Origin: QWPN01 sp044360305
Lineage (GTDB): Bacteria; Planctomycetota; Planctomycetia; Pirellulales; UBA1268
Assembly (NCBI GenBank): GCA_044360305.1
Contig: JBIKKQ010000012.1
Coordinates: forward strand, 1-39,967
DNA length: 39,967 bases
Direction: 5' to 3'
Part shown: positions 7,834 through 16,435 of the stretch, piece after piece
Position numbering within the stretch: the stretch's first letter is position 1
How the letters are laid out: the number at the start of each line of letters is the position of its first letter
Translations under genes and position numbers: made by a program
The notes under the pieces: model-generated
Told to the model about the DNA's origin: nothing
Seen by the model: the letters and a program-made list of their open reading frames with translations, nothing else
The model's database searches: none

Positions 7834-8916
7834 CTTGCGGCGGGGATAGAGCGGAATCGTGCCGGGGCCGCGGCTCGTTCCGCCCCCAAAGCGGGTGCAC
7901 TCGACCGCGTCGAGCACCCGGGCGGCGATTTCGACCGCTGCAGCTCCGGCCGCAGCCGTCACCACTGGCGGCCGCCCCGCACGAATCGCATCCAGAAAGT
8001 CGTCGTGCTCCGAGGCGATCGCGTTCACATCCGCCACCGCCAGCGACTCCAGCGGCAGGATGTCGGCGAAGAACCGGTCCTTCATCGCGGCCCGGTCGGC
8101 CGGCGGCACCTGCGCCGCCACGAACGAGCCGTCGCGAACGGCCTCCGAAGGCGTGACGGCCTCCACGGACCGGGTGTTGAAATCGACCGTCACGATCCCC
8201 TCCGCCGACCAGGCCGTGAACGTCCGGCGCACGACGGGACTGATTCGCGAGGCCGTCAGGTCGGCGACCAGGCCGGAGGCAAACACCAGCCGGGCGCGGA
8301 CGGCGTCCTCGTGGCCACCCGCGGCCACGAGACCTCGGGCCTCGACCCGTTCCAGTCGCCCCGGCTCCAGCGCCAGGACGAGGTCGATGTCGTGGATCAT
8401 CAGGTCGTGGACGACGCCGACGTCGAGCGACCGGAACGTGAACGGGGCACAGCGGCTCGCCTCGACGAGCAGCGGCCGCCCCATCCGCCCCACGGCCGCC
8501 CGCCAGGCCGGGTTGAACCGCTCCACGTGGCCCACCGCCACGGTCCGGCCGTGCCGCCGGGCGGCGATGGCGATCGCCCGAGCATCCTCCGGCGTCGCGG
8601 CGATCGGCTTCTCCACCAGCAGGTCGATGCCCGCCTCGAGGAGCGGCACGGCGACCGCCGCATGCAGCCCCGTCGGTGCGGCCACGACGCAGGCGTCGGC
8701 GAGGCCGACGATCTCGCGCGGATCGGCGACGGCCCGGCAGGCATGGGCATCGGCCAGCCGCTGTCGCGGCTCCGGACAGGGATCGGCCACCGCCACGAGC
8801 ACCGCGTCGTCGCGGCCGGCCAGCAACCGGGCATGGATCGCCCCGAGGTGCCCGCAGCCGACCACCGCCACCCGCTGCCGCTGCGAGGCTCCAACCGCCG
8901 CATTATCGTCGTTCAT
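7825..8916 (-). CDS. Gfo/Idh/MocA-family NAD(P)-dependent oxidoreductase in the lipid A operon
   Basis: This 363-residue protein has an N-terminal Rossmann fold (VAVVGCGHLGAIHARL, glycines 20, 22, 25), the family EKP motif at residues 102-104, and the C-terminal-domain segment HDLMIHDIDLV (170-180), where the catalytic His/Asp sit. The family oxidises or reduces sugars and sugar nucleotides. It overlaps lpxA by 4 bp (ATGA), so it is translationally coupled to UDP-GlcNAc acylation. One candidate role, by analogy with GnnA of Acidithiobacillus, is oxidation of the 3-OH of UDP-GlcNAc to prepare a 3-amino lipid A precursor. The partner aminotransferase (GnnB) is not in the window, so this remains inference. 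Confidence 0.85.
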   Translation of the reverse strand: MNDDNAAVGASQRQRVAVVGCGHLGAIHARLLAGRDDAVLVAVADPCPEPRQRLADAHACRAVADPREIVGLADACVVAAPTGLHAAVAVPLLEAGIDLLVEKPIAATPEDARAIAIAARRHGRTVAVGHVERFNPAWRAAVGRMGRPLLVEASRCAPFTFRSLDVGVVHDLMIHDIDLVLALEPGRLERVEARGLVAAGGHEDAVRARLVFASGLVADLTASRISPVVRRTFTAWSAEGIVTVDFNTRSVEAVTPSEAVRDGSFVAAQVPPADRAAMKDRFFADILPLESLAVADVNAIASEHDDFLDAIRAGRPPVVTAAAGAAAVEIAARVLDAVECTRFGGGTSRGPGTIPLYPRRKTA

Positions 8917-9776
8917 GCCGCCCTCCGTCGTTCGCGAGCCCGGCCGTGCCGGCCCTCCTGCTGGAGGGAGAGAAAGTCGAGCAACTGCATCACCTCGGGA
9001 CCGATCATGCCCTGCTGCCGCAGGGCCTCGCGGGCCGGCTCGAGGCCGACCCGGTTCCGGTAGAGCAGGCGGTGCACCTCGACGATGGCGTTGACCGTTT
9101 CGGGGCGAAAACCGCCGCGCTTCAGGGCCACGAGGTTGACGCACCGCGGCCGGGCCGGGGAGCCCTCGGCCAGCATGAACGGGGGCACGTCGTGCAGCAC
9201 CCGCGACAGCCCGGACACGAACGCCCAGCCGCCGATCGTGGCCCAGTGATGGACGGCCACAGCGCCGGAGAGCGAGGCCCGCGACTGCACCCGCACGTGG
9301 CCGCCGAGCAGCGTGCCGTTGGCGATGATCACGTGGTCGCCGATCCGGCAGTCGTGGGCCACGTGGCAGCAGGCCATGAGGAAGTTGCAGCTGCCGATGG
9401 CGGTCAGCCCCTCCTCCTTCTCCGACCCACGGTTGATCGTCACACCCTCGCGAATCACGTTGTCGTCGCCGATCTCGACCCGCGTGGGGCTGCCCCGATA
9501 ACTGACGTCCTGCGGCTCGCCGCCGATGACGCAGTTGGGGAAAATCCGGTTCCGCTCCCCGATCCGCACGCCGCCGAGCAGCGTCACGTTGTTGGCGATC
9601 ACCGTGCCCCGGCCGATCACCGACTGTGCCGAGACGATGCAGTACGGCCCGACCCGCACTCCCGCGGCGAGCTCGGCGCCGGGCTCGACGATCGCCGTCG
9701 GATGGACCACGGGAGGATCGCGGCCGATCGGCAGCGTCACTCCGCGATCCTCGTCGGTTCCGGCGGCCGGATCCAT
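8913..9776 (-). CDS. lpxA: UDP-N-acetylglucosamine O-acyltransferase (LpxA)
   Basis: LpxA catalyses the first step of lipid A synthesis, moving a 3-hydroxyacyl chain from ACP to UDP-GlcNAc in the cytoplasm. The 287-residue product shows the left-handed beta-helix hexapeptide rhythm from about residue 23 to 190 (HPTAIVEPGAELAAGVRVGP). The catalytic His is in CHVAHDCRIGDH (His141). The later landmarks VHHWATIGGWAFVSG and HDVPPFMLAEG match the acyl-chain end of the family. The helical C-terminal ACP-binding domain is present (LLYRNRVGLEPAREAL). The start at 9776 lies 7 bp after the lpxC stop; an upstream extension would overlap lpxC and lacks family similarity. Its 3' end is coupled to the oxidoreductase. 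Confidence 0.95.
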   Translation of the reverse strand: MDPAAGTDEDRGVTLPIGRDPPVVHPTAIVEPGAELAAGVRVGPYCIVSAQSVIGRGTVIANNVTLLGGVRIGERNRIFPNCVIGGEPQDVSYRGSPTRVEIGDDNVIREGVTINRGSEKEEGLTAIGSCNFLMACCHVAHDCRIGDHVIIANGTLLGGHVRVQSRASLSGAVAVHHWATIGGWAFVSGLSRVLHDVPPFMLAEGSPARPRCVNLVALKRGGFRPETVNAIVEVHRLLYRNRVGLEPAREALRQQGMIGPEVMQLLDFLSLQQEGRHGRARERRRAA

Positions 9777-9783
9777 GCGCGAC

Positions 9784-10641
9784 TCAGGCTGACGCCCGCC
9801 TCCCGAGAAGGGCGACGAGCCGGGCGGCGAGCGCCGCATTGAGCCGATGGCCGCTGCGGCAGCAGCGGACGTGGGCATGCAGCGGCCGGCCGACGAGGGC
9901 CAGATCGCCGACGACATCGAGCACCTTGTGCCGCACGCACTCGTCCGGCCAACGCAGCGGATTGCCGATCGGGCCGTCGGCGCCGAACACCACGAGGTCC
10001 CGTGGCGTCACCGTCAGCCCAAGCCCGCCGGCCCGCAGCCGCGCCGCCTCGGCGGCCGAGAGGAACGTCCGCGCGGCGGCCAGTTCCTGCCGATAGGTGC
10101 CGGGATCGACGCGGACCGCCAACGACTGCCGGCCGATCGGCCCCGGCCCGTAGTCGAGTTCGTACTCGACCGACAGCCCCGGACAGCGGGGCGGCGTGGC
10201 CTCGATCCACGCATCCCCCTCCTCGACCCGCACGGTGCCGGCCATGACCAGCGGATCCACCGGCGCCGCCAGATCCTCCAGGCCGACGGCGTCGATCGCC
10301 TCGACGAACGGCAGGGACGAGCCGTCGAGCCCCGGCATCTCCTCCGCCGACACCCGCACGACGCAGGCGTCCACGCCCAGACCCGCCAGGGCGCTGAGGC
10401 AATGCTCGACCAACTGCACCTGGACGCCGGCCGAGGCGAGCGTGGTGCGGTTGACCGCATCCACCCGATGCTCGACCGTCGCCGGAATCCGCACCCCAAC
10501 GCCGACGTCGCCGCGCACGAACACCACGCCGGCGTTGGCCGGCGCGGGGAGCAACTCGACCACGCACTCGCGGCCGCTCCAATAGCCCGTCCCCGAGACC
10601 TTGACGGGACGACCCACGGTTCGCTGTGATCTCAAACGCAT
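9784..10641 (-). CDS. lpxC: UDP-3-O-acyl-N-acetylglucosamine deacetylase (LpxC)
   Basis: LpxC is the zinc deacetylase that commits UDP-3-O-acyl-GlcNAc to lipid A. The 285-residue protein has every key residue: QLVEHCLSAL (Glu79, His80), PGLDGSSLPFVEAI (Asp106), ARTF (190-193), VRHKVLDVVGDL (His238, Asp242) and CRSGHRLNAAL (His265). These correspond to the E. coli zinc ligands His79, His238 and Asp242 and to His265. It lies 75 bp after ompH and 7 bp before lpxA in one minus-strand run. The fabZ and lpxD genes often found in such blocks are absent from this window. Confidence 0.95.
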   Translation of the reverse strand: MRLRSQRTVGRPVKVSGTGYWSGRECVVELLPAPANAGVVFVRGDVGVGVRIPATVEHRVDAVNRTTLASAGVQVQLVEHCLSALAGLGVDACVVRVSAEEMPGLDGSSLPFVEAIDAVGLEDLAAPVDPLVMAGTVRVEEGDAWIEATPPRCPGLSVEYELDYGPGPIGRQSLAVRVDPGTYRQELAAARTFLSAAEAARLRAGGLGLTVTPRDLVVFGADGPIGNPLRWPDECVRHKVLDVVGDLALVGRPLHAHVRCCRSGHRLNAALAARLVALLGRRASA

Positions 10642-10716
10642 GATGCTCGTCGGCCTGACGGCGAAACGGACCCGGGCACCCCACGGCGGGCCGCCCGGCG
10701 GGAAAACCGGCCCCGG

Positions 10717-11415
10717 TCAGCGCAGCGGCTGCCGCGGCGGCTGCCCGGCCACGGCGGTGGCGCCGCCATTGAGCATCTTGAGGACGTCGGCCGTGATGTC
10801 GACGGCCGGATCGTGGTAGACGATCGGGCGGCTGAGGTATCCCATGATCTTGCCGCGATCCGTCTCCCGCGGATCCACCGCCTCGCCATCGAAGCGATGA
10901 ACGACGGCGATCCGGTTCTGGCGGGCGAAGGCCGCCACCGCCTGCTCGACCTCACCGTAGACCTTGTGATAGATCTTGGCCTCCCGATCGAGGAAGTCCT
11001 TCTTCTCGAGCTGGGCCTTGACCTGGAAGTCCCCCTGCGCCTTGGCGACGTCCCCCTCGAGCTTGCGATACTCCGGCGTGCCGGGCTGGTAGGCCTTGAG
11101 CTGGTCCACCATCTGCTTGATCCGCTCCTGCTCCTGCTTGAGCCGGTTCTCGACGTTCATCACGTCTTCCTTGATCTTCGCCATCTCGGCGTTGAAGCCG
11201 GCGTGGTTCTTGAAGATGTAGCCGACGTCGAGCACGACCACCTGCGTGGGGGCGACACCGGCGGGAGCCGCCGGCCGAACGGCCGCCGCTGGAGCCGCGG
11301 CACCAGCCGCCGGCGGTCCACCCGCAACGGGACGGCCACCGGGCTGACCGTGCGCCGTGGCCATCGCGGCCACCATGACCGCAGCGATCGCGTAACCGAG
11401 ATGTTTCCTGCTCAC
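10717..11415 (-). CDS. ompH: OmpH/Skp-family periplasmic chaperone
   Basis: Skp-type proteins are trimeric periplasmic chaperones that carry unfolded outer-membrane proteins to BAM. The 232-residue product has a signal peptide (YAIAAVMVAAMATAHG), a low-complexity Ala/Pro/Gly linker, and the short strand VVVLDVGYIFKNHAGFNAEM that opens the family domain. A long charged coiled coil follows (NRLKQEQERIKQMVDQLKAY onward), then a C-terminal beta segment (RIAVVHRFDGEAVD). I chose the GTG at 11415 because a perfect AAGGAG lies 8 nt upstream. It heads the skp-lpxC-lpxA run, resembling the skp-lpx linkage of proteobacteria without lpxD and fabZ. Confidence 0.85.
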   Translation of the reverse strand: MSRKHLGYAIAAVMVAAMATAHGQPGGRPVAGGPPAAGAAAPAAAVRPAAPAGVAPTQVVVLDVGYIFKNHAGFNAEMAKIKEDVMNVENRLKQEQERIKQMVDQLKAYQPGTPEYRKLEGDVAKAQGDFQVKAQLEKKDFLDREAKIYHKVYGEVEQAVAAFARQNRIAVVHRFDGEAVDPRETDRGKIMGYLSRPIVYHDPAVDITADVLKMLNGGATAVAGQPPRQPLR

Positions 11416-11423
11416 GTGAAGCA

Positions 11424-11429
11424 CTCCTT
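11424..11429 (-). promoter_or_regulatory. ribosome binding site of ompH
   Basis: AAGGAG on the minus strand lies 8 nt before the GTG at 11415. It decides the start against several upstream in-frame ATG codons that would add a non-secretory extension. Confidence 0.7.
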
Positions 11430-11564
11430 GGCTGGCAGAACGAACCCGCATCGGGATGGTCCGCGGGCGAGCCATCGGGCAGCCGATCACGGCCGCCCCT
11501 GAATCCGAATGCGGCGGGATCATGCCGACCCCCCTCCGCCGGCTCAAGGCCAGATTTTGGCTGG

Positions 11565-11597
11565 AAAAAAGGCCTGCCGCGGCTTCTTCCACCGGCC
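11565..11597 (-). terminator. weak candidate terminator after the M28 peptidase gene
   Basis: On the minus strand a GC-rich segment with self-complementary GGCC and GCCGCGGC blocks runs directly into six T residues (A-run at 11565-11570 on the plus strand). The stem is short and interrupted, so termination is only possible. Confidence 0.3.
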
Positions 11598-11602
11598 GCC
11601 GG

Positions 11603-13525
11603 TCAGCGTGGCGGCCCGAGAACGACCTCCAGGCGGACCTCGGCGCCCCCGCGGACGACCACCACGGGCACCGTGTCGCCCGCCTTGTGCTTGCGCAGCG
11701 CGCTGTCGAAGTCGTCGAGCCCGGTGATCGCGCTCTCCCCGAGCCGCACGATCAGGTCGCCCCCACGCAGTCCCCCCTTCTCCGCCGGCGAATCCTTGGC
11801 GACGCCGGAGATGGCGTAGCCCTTCCCCGCCGAGCCGAACTCGGGAATGCTGCCGAAGAACGGGCGGTCGCCCCCCCGGGCCACCATCTTCGAGGCCACC
11901 TGCACGTAGGCCGGCCGCTCGGCGGCGCTGGCCAGTTCCCTGACGAGGTCGGTGACGAGCGTGGCGAGCCGCTCCATGCCCTCGTAGTTGATCTTCTCGG
12001 CGGTGTCGCTCGGCCGGTGGTAGTCGGGATGCGAGCCGGTGAACAGATGGAGCACAGGGATCTTTCGGGCGTAGAAACTGGCGTGGTCGCTCGGTCCGAA
12101 CCCACCCGATTCCTTGGCGATCGTGAACCCGCCCGCCGCGCCCAGCCGATCGATCAGCGGGTCGAGCCCCTTGCCGGTGTCCGCGCCCTGCACGATGAGC
12201 TTGTCGGCGTTCAGCCGACCGACCATGTCGAGGTTGACCATCGCCACCGTGTCGGCGAGGGGCAGCGGGGCGTTGGCGGTGTAATGGGCGCTGCCGAGCA
12301 GGCCCCGTTCCTCGCCCGAGAAGGCGACGAACACAACGGTCCGTGGCAACGGCCCGGCGGCGGCCAGCCGCCGGGCCACCTCCAGCATCAGCGCTGTGCC
12401 GCTGGCATTGTCGTCGGCGCCGTGGTGGACGGCCCGCACGCCCGGCGCCGCGGAATCGGCGCCGCCGAACCCGAGGTGGTCGTAGTGGGCCCCGAGGACG
12501 ACGGTCTCGGCGGCCGGGATCGCCGCCCGTCCCTCGGCGGCCTCGGCCCCGCGACCGCGCAGGATCGCGACCACGTTGCGGGCCTGCGTCTCCTGCCGCT
12601 CGATCGCCGTCTCACCGCGGATCCGCCAGCCCTCGAGCACGACGCTGGCCGGCGCCAGCGCCTCGTCGATCCCCTGCTGGATCTCCTTCAGGTCGCGGCC
12701 GACCGATCGGCGCACGACGTCGTCGAGCAGGCCGCGCCGCAGGTGGAGGATCGGCTGCGTCCGCCGGTCGGTGCCGTCGCCGGCCCGCGTGAACGCCATA
12801 AGCGCGTCGCCGTCCTTGTCTATGTCATTACAGAACACGACGCCGCCGGCCTCGTGCTCCGAGGCGTTGGCCACCTTGCGGGCCAGCGCCGCGTACTGCG
12901 ACGCCTGATTCCCGGCGAAGACGCTGTGCGGGTCGTCCTTCTGCGGCTCCTGCCGGAGGACGATCACGGCCAGCCCCCGGGCGCCGCCCTCGCGGCCGGC
13001 GAACGGGGCGTAGTCGTCGTACTTCTCGGCCGGCGCCGTGATACCGTAGCCGGCGAAGGCGAGCGGCAGGTCGAACGGGCCCGACCCGCCGGCGGCCAGC
13101 GGCGTGAAATCCTTTCCCAGCGTGAGCGGCACGGTCTCCCGGCCGCCGTCGGCCCGGGGCGGCCCGACCAGTTCGGCCCGGTTCCTCGCCTCGGGACCGA
13201 GCTTGGCCTCGAGGGTCATGGCGAACGCCTGGTAGGGACCTTCGCCGACGACCTTCGTGTCGAGCCCCGTCTCGGCCAGCCGGGCGGCGACGTACTCGGC
13301 CGCGGCGTCGATCCCCTGGGTGCCGGGGCCGCGGCCCTCGCGGTCGGGCCCGGCGAGCCACTCGACCGCGGCCCGCAGCCGGTCGCGGGTGGCGCCGGTC
13401 GTCGAGGTGTCGCCCGCCGGCGGCGGCGCCACGTCGGGTGCGGCCGCCGTGGCCGTCGCCACCACAAGGAGGGCCAGCGCTCCACAGCCCGCAACCTGCC
13501 AGCCCCGTGACGATTCGCGATTCAT
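11603..13525 (-). CDS. secreted M28-family metallopeptidase with C-terminal PDZ domain
   Basis: This 640-residue exported protein has a signal peptide near residues 10-29 and then an insert-bearing region of the PA (protease-associated) type. The di-zinc M28 core follows: GAHYDHLG, HHGADDNASG, FSGEERGLLGS, VNLDMVGR and HRPSDT carry the metal and catalytic residues. The last 100 residues form a PDZ domain (SPAEKGGLRGGDLIVRLGES). M28 enzymes are aminopeptidases or carboxypeptidases; the PDZ probably binds substrate C-termini or regulates access. It lies 187 bp upstream of ompH on the same strand and is divergent from the kinase gene. The exact substrate is unknown. Confidence 0.9.
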   Translation of the reverse strand: MNRESSRGWQVAGCGALALLVVATATAAAPDVAPPPAGDTSTTGATRDRLRAAVEWLAGPDREGRGPGTQGIDAAAEYVAARLAETGLDTKVVGEGPYQAFAMTLEAKLGPEARNRAELVGPPRADGGRETVPLTLGKDFTPLAAGGSGPFDLPLAFAGYGITAPAEKYDDYAPFAGREGGARGLAVIVLRQEPQKDDPHSVFAGNQASQYAALARKVANASEHEAGGVVFCNDIDKDGDALMAFTRAGDGTDRRTQPILHLRRGLLDDVVRRSVGRDLKEIQQGIDEALAPASVVLEGWRIRGETAIERQETQARNVVAILRGRGAEAAEGRAAIPAAETVVLGAHYDHLGFGGADSAAPGVRAVHHGADDNASGTALMLEVARRLAAAGPLPRTVVFVAFSGEERGLLGSAHYTANAPLPLADTVAMVNLDMVGRLNADKLIVQGADTGKGLDPLIDRLGAAGGFTIAKESGGFGPSDHASFYARKIPVLHLFTGSHPDYHRPSDTAEKINYEGMERLATLVTDLVRELASAAERPAYVQVASKMVARGGDRPFFGSIPEFGSAGKGYAISGVAKDSPAEKGGLRGGDLIVRLGESAITGLDDFDSALRKHKAGDTVPVVVVRGGAEVRLEVVLGPPR

Positions 13526-13675
13526 CGCCGCCGCCTTTCTTTCCCTGGTGCGTTCCTAGTCCGTTCCTGGTCCTTACGTCCGTGTCCCTGCCCGATCCGT
13601 GCATGCCGCCCCGCGGCCGCCGGTGTCGCGGCAGCCCCGGCATTCTATCCCGCCACGACGACGACGGAGCGGCGC

Positions 13676-13704
13676 TTTCGGCGGCCGCCATCCTGTGCCA
13701 CAAT
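13676..13704 (+). promoter_or_regulatory. candidate promoter of the FHA-GAF kinase gene
   Basis: TTTCGG and CACAAT are spaced 17 bp apart, 50 bp before the GTG at 13755, in the 229-bp divergent gap with the M28 gene. The -10 is reasonable and the -35 is poor. Confidence 0.3.
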
Positions 13705-13754
13705 CCCCGCAGGCGGTCGTCCGCCGCCAGTCCGTCCCGCATGGCAGCCGCTCC

Positions 13755-15449
13755 GTGACCGCACTCCTCGTCATCCAAGGCGTCAACGCGGGCGCGCGGC
13801 ACGACCTCGGCGGCCTCGTCGGGGCGGCCACGATCGGCCGCGAGGCGGGCAACCTGATCCGGCTCGAAGACAGCGAGGTCTCGCGTCGACACGCGGAGAT
13901 CCGGCGCGTCGGCGACCGCCTCGTGGTCAACGACTTGAAGAGTTCCAACGGGACGTTCCTCAACGATCGCCGGATCGAGCGGGCGGACCTGCACCCGGGG
14001 GATCGGCTGCGGATCGGCCAGACCGTCATGGCGGTCACCGACGCCGCGGGCCAGACTGTTGCGGGCCTTGACGACGTCGTCGCCGGGGACGATCCCGACG
14101 GCTCGCGGATCGTAGCCGCGGCCCGGGTGGAAGACTCGATCGTGCTGGCCACGCCCGGGGACACCCGCGACCGCTGGTTGGCCCGGGCCCGGGGCAGCCT
14201 CCAGGTGATGTACCGCACGGCGATGGCAGTCAGCCACACGCTCGACATCGACGAACTGCTCGGCCGGCTCCTCGACCTGATCTTCGACTGGATTGCGGCC
14301 GACCGCGGCTGCATCCTGCTGGTCGACCCCGCCACGGGCAACCTGGAGACGCGGGCCCGGCGCGACCGGCGCGGCGACGGCAGCGGCCCGATGGCGGTCA
14401 GCCGCACGATCCTCGACCACGTCGTCGCGAACCGCACGGGCGTGATCACCAGCGACGCCCGAGACGACGACCGGTTTTCCTCCGGCAACAGCGTGGTGCG
14501 CACCGGCATCCGCGAGGCGATCTGCGTGCCGATGCAGGGCCGCTACGGCATGGTCGGCGCGATCTACGTGGACACGACGGCGCCGCTCACCGCCGACGCG
14601 TCCGCCGCCGCCGGCCCGGCCGTGTTCGGCGACGATCACCTCAAGCTCCTGCTCGCGGTAGGCAACCAGGCGGCCCTGGCGGTCGAAGACACGACCTACT
14701 ACTCGGCCTTGGTGCAGACGGAGCGGCTGGCGGCGATCGGCGAGACGATCGCCAGCGTATCGCACCACATCAAGAACATCCTCCAGGGGATCCGTGGCGG
14801 CAGCTACCTGGTGGAGATGGGCCTGGCGGACGGCGACGACGAGACGCTCCGCAAGGGCTGGGGGATCGTGTCCCGCAACCAGGACAAGATCGCCGCGATC
14901 GTCATGGACATGCTCTCCCTGAGCAAGGAGCGGGAGCCGGAGCCGGTCGCCGCCGACCTCGTCGCCGTCGTCACGGAGGTGCTGGAGACGGTGCGGCAGC
15001 GGGCCGCTGAGGCCGGGGTCACCATCCGCTGGCAGCCGCCCGCTGACATGCCCCCGCTGGTCTTCGATCCCGAGGGTCTCTCCCGGGCGATCCTCAACGT
15101 CATCGGCAACGCCCTCGACGCCGTCGAGGACCGGCCCGACCCGACGATCGGCGTCGAGGTCGCGATCGACCGGGACGCCCGGGTCGTGCGGATCACCGTG
15201 GCCGACAACGGCGTGGGCATGTCGGCGGAGGCGATGGCCGGGATCTTCGACCTGTTCGTCTCCACGAAGGGGCCGCGAGGCACGGGCCTCGGCCTGCCGG
15301 TGAGCCGGAAGATTCTCCGCGAGCACGACGGCGACATCCGCTGCACGAGCAGCCCGGGCGCAGGCAGCACGTTCGAACTCGAGTTTCCCCTCCGGCTGGC
15401 GACCGACGCCCCACCGGCGGCCGAAGCCCCCGCCGGAGAGCCCCGATGA
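13755..15449 (+). CDS. FHA-GAF sensor histidine kinase
   Basis: This is a soluble 564-residue kinase. An N-terminal FHA domain (GREAGNLIRLEDSEVSRRHA, then LKSSNGTFLND) binds phosphothreonine peptides. A GAF domain follows at about 150-300. The phosphoacceptor box reads SVSHHIKNILQGIRGG (His337), and the ATPase domain has N, G1 and G2 boxes ILNVIGNALDAV, DNGVGM and GTGLGLPVSRKI. No transmembrane helix is present, so the signal is cytoplasmic. I chose the GTG at 13755 because the FHA fold begins immediately; upstream in-frame sequence is low-complexity. There is no response regulator nearby, and the 3' end overlaps a glycosyltransferase start by 4 bp. Confidence 0.9.
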   Translation: MTALLVIQGVNAGARHDLGGLVGAATIGREAGNLIRLEDSEVSRRHAEIRRVGDRLVVNDLKSSNGTFLNDRRIERADLHPGDRLRIGQTVMAVTDAAGQTVAGLDDVVAGDDPDGSRIVAAARVEDSIVLATPGDTRDRWLARARGSLQVMYRTAMAVSHTLDIDELLGRLLDLIFDWIAADRGCILLVDPATGNLETRARRDRRGDGSGPMAVSRTILDHVVANRTGVITSDARDDDRFSSGNSVVRTGIREAICVPMQGRYGMVGAIYVDTTAPLTADASAAAGPAVFGDDHLKLLLAVGNQAALAVEDTTYYSALVQTERLAAIGETIASVSHHIKNILQGIRGGSYLVEMGLADGDDETLRKGWGIVSRNQDKIAAIVMDMLSLSKEREPEPVAADLVAVVTEVLETVRQRAAEAGVTIRWQPPADMPPLVFDPEGLSRAILNVIGNALDAVEDRPDPTIGVEVAIDRDARVVRITVADNGVGMSAEAMAGIFDLFVSTKGPRGTGLGLPVSRKILREHDGDIRCTSSPGAGSTFELEFPLRLATDAPPAAEAPAGEPR

Positions 15450-16213
15450 CGGCCGCGAGCCGCGACAACCAGCCCGAAATCTCCGCGGTCATCATCACCC
15501 GCGATGCGGGGCGGCACCTGGCGGCGGTCCTCGCGGCCCTCGACTTCTGCGCCGAGCGACTCGTCCTCGACTCCGGATCGGCCGACGACACGGTGGCGAT
15601 CGCGGCCGCGGCCGGCGCCCGCGTCGAGCACCAGCCATTCCTCGGCTACGGCCCGCAGAAGGCCCGGGCGATCACGCTGGCGAGCCACGACTGGATCCTG
15701 TCCATCGATGCCGACGAGGTGCTCGACGGCACGGCGGCCGCCGCGATCCGCGGTCTCGACCTCGCCGATCCCGCGGCCTGCTGGTCGCTGCGCCGGCGCA
15801 CGTTCGTCGGCAGCCGCGAGATCCTTCACGGGCCGTGGCAAAACGACCGGGTGCTGCGGCTCTTCAATCGCACGCGGGCCGGCTTCCGGCCGCTCGTCGT
15901 CCACGAGCAGGTGGAGCCGCCGTCGCCGCCGCGGCTCCTCCCTGGCTCGCTGCTGCACTACAGCTACACCGGCCTGGCGGACGTCCTCGCCCGGCCACTG
16001 CGGTACGCGCCGCTCAAGGCCGCGATCATCCGCGACAAGGGGGAGCGGGTGCGGCTCTGGACGCTGCCACTGCGGGCCGGCAGCACGTTTTTCAAGGCCT
16101 TCGTCGTGCGCGGCGGCTGGCGGGACGGGGCCGCCGGCTTCGTGATCGCGCTGGCCCGGGCGGTCGAATCGACGCTCCCCCGCGCCCTGCTGCTCTTCGA
16201 TCGGCATGGCTAG
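15446..16213 (+). CDS. family 2 glycosyltransferase, WaaE/KdtX-like
   Basis: This 255-residue GT2 enzyme begins with the nucleotide-sugar fold ISAVIITRDAGRHLAAVLAAL, followed by LVLDSGSADDT and the metal-binding DWILSIDADEVL. This pattern, and the later LHGPWQNDRVLRLFNR, match the WaaE/KdtX group that adds glucose or a related sugar to the LPS inner core. Its ATG lies inside the kinase stop (ATGA overlap), so its translation is coupled to the kinase. A C-terminal amphipathic segment (KAFVVRGGWRDGAAGFVIAL) suits membrane association. Acceptor and donor are inferred from family likeness only. Confidence 0.85.
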   Translation: MTAASRDNQPEISAVIITRDAGRHLAAVLAALDFCAERLVLDSGSADDTVAIAAAAGARVEHQPFLGYGPQKARAITLASHDWILSIDADEVLDGTAAAAIRGLDLADPAACWSLRRRTFVGSREILHGPWQNDRVLRLFNRTRAGFRPLVVHEQVEPPSPPRLLPGSLLHYSYTGLADVLARPLRYAPLKAAIIRDKGERVRLWTLPLRAGSTFFKAFVVRGGWRDGAAGFVIALARAVESTLPRALLLFDRHG

Positions 16214-16435
16214 ACAGGCCGGGCGGCGCCGTGTGCCTGGAGCACGGGGCGACGACGCATCGCCCGCCTCCGCAGCGACGGCTCGGTCTCATGCAGGGCG
16301 TACCCATCGAACTCAGCGGGCAACTCTCCGCCGCGAACCGCCGGGAGGGCCGATCCCGCGGCTCCCACGAGGATTATCAGCCGAAACGCCGTAACATGGT
16401 TTCGGAAGTACCATCGACCGGACTATCCTGCCCCC

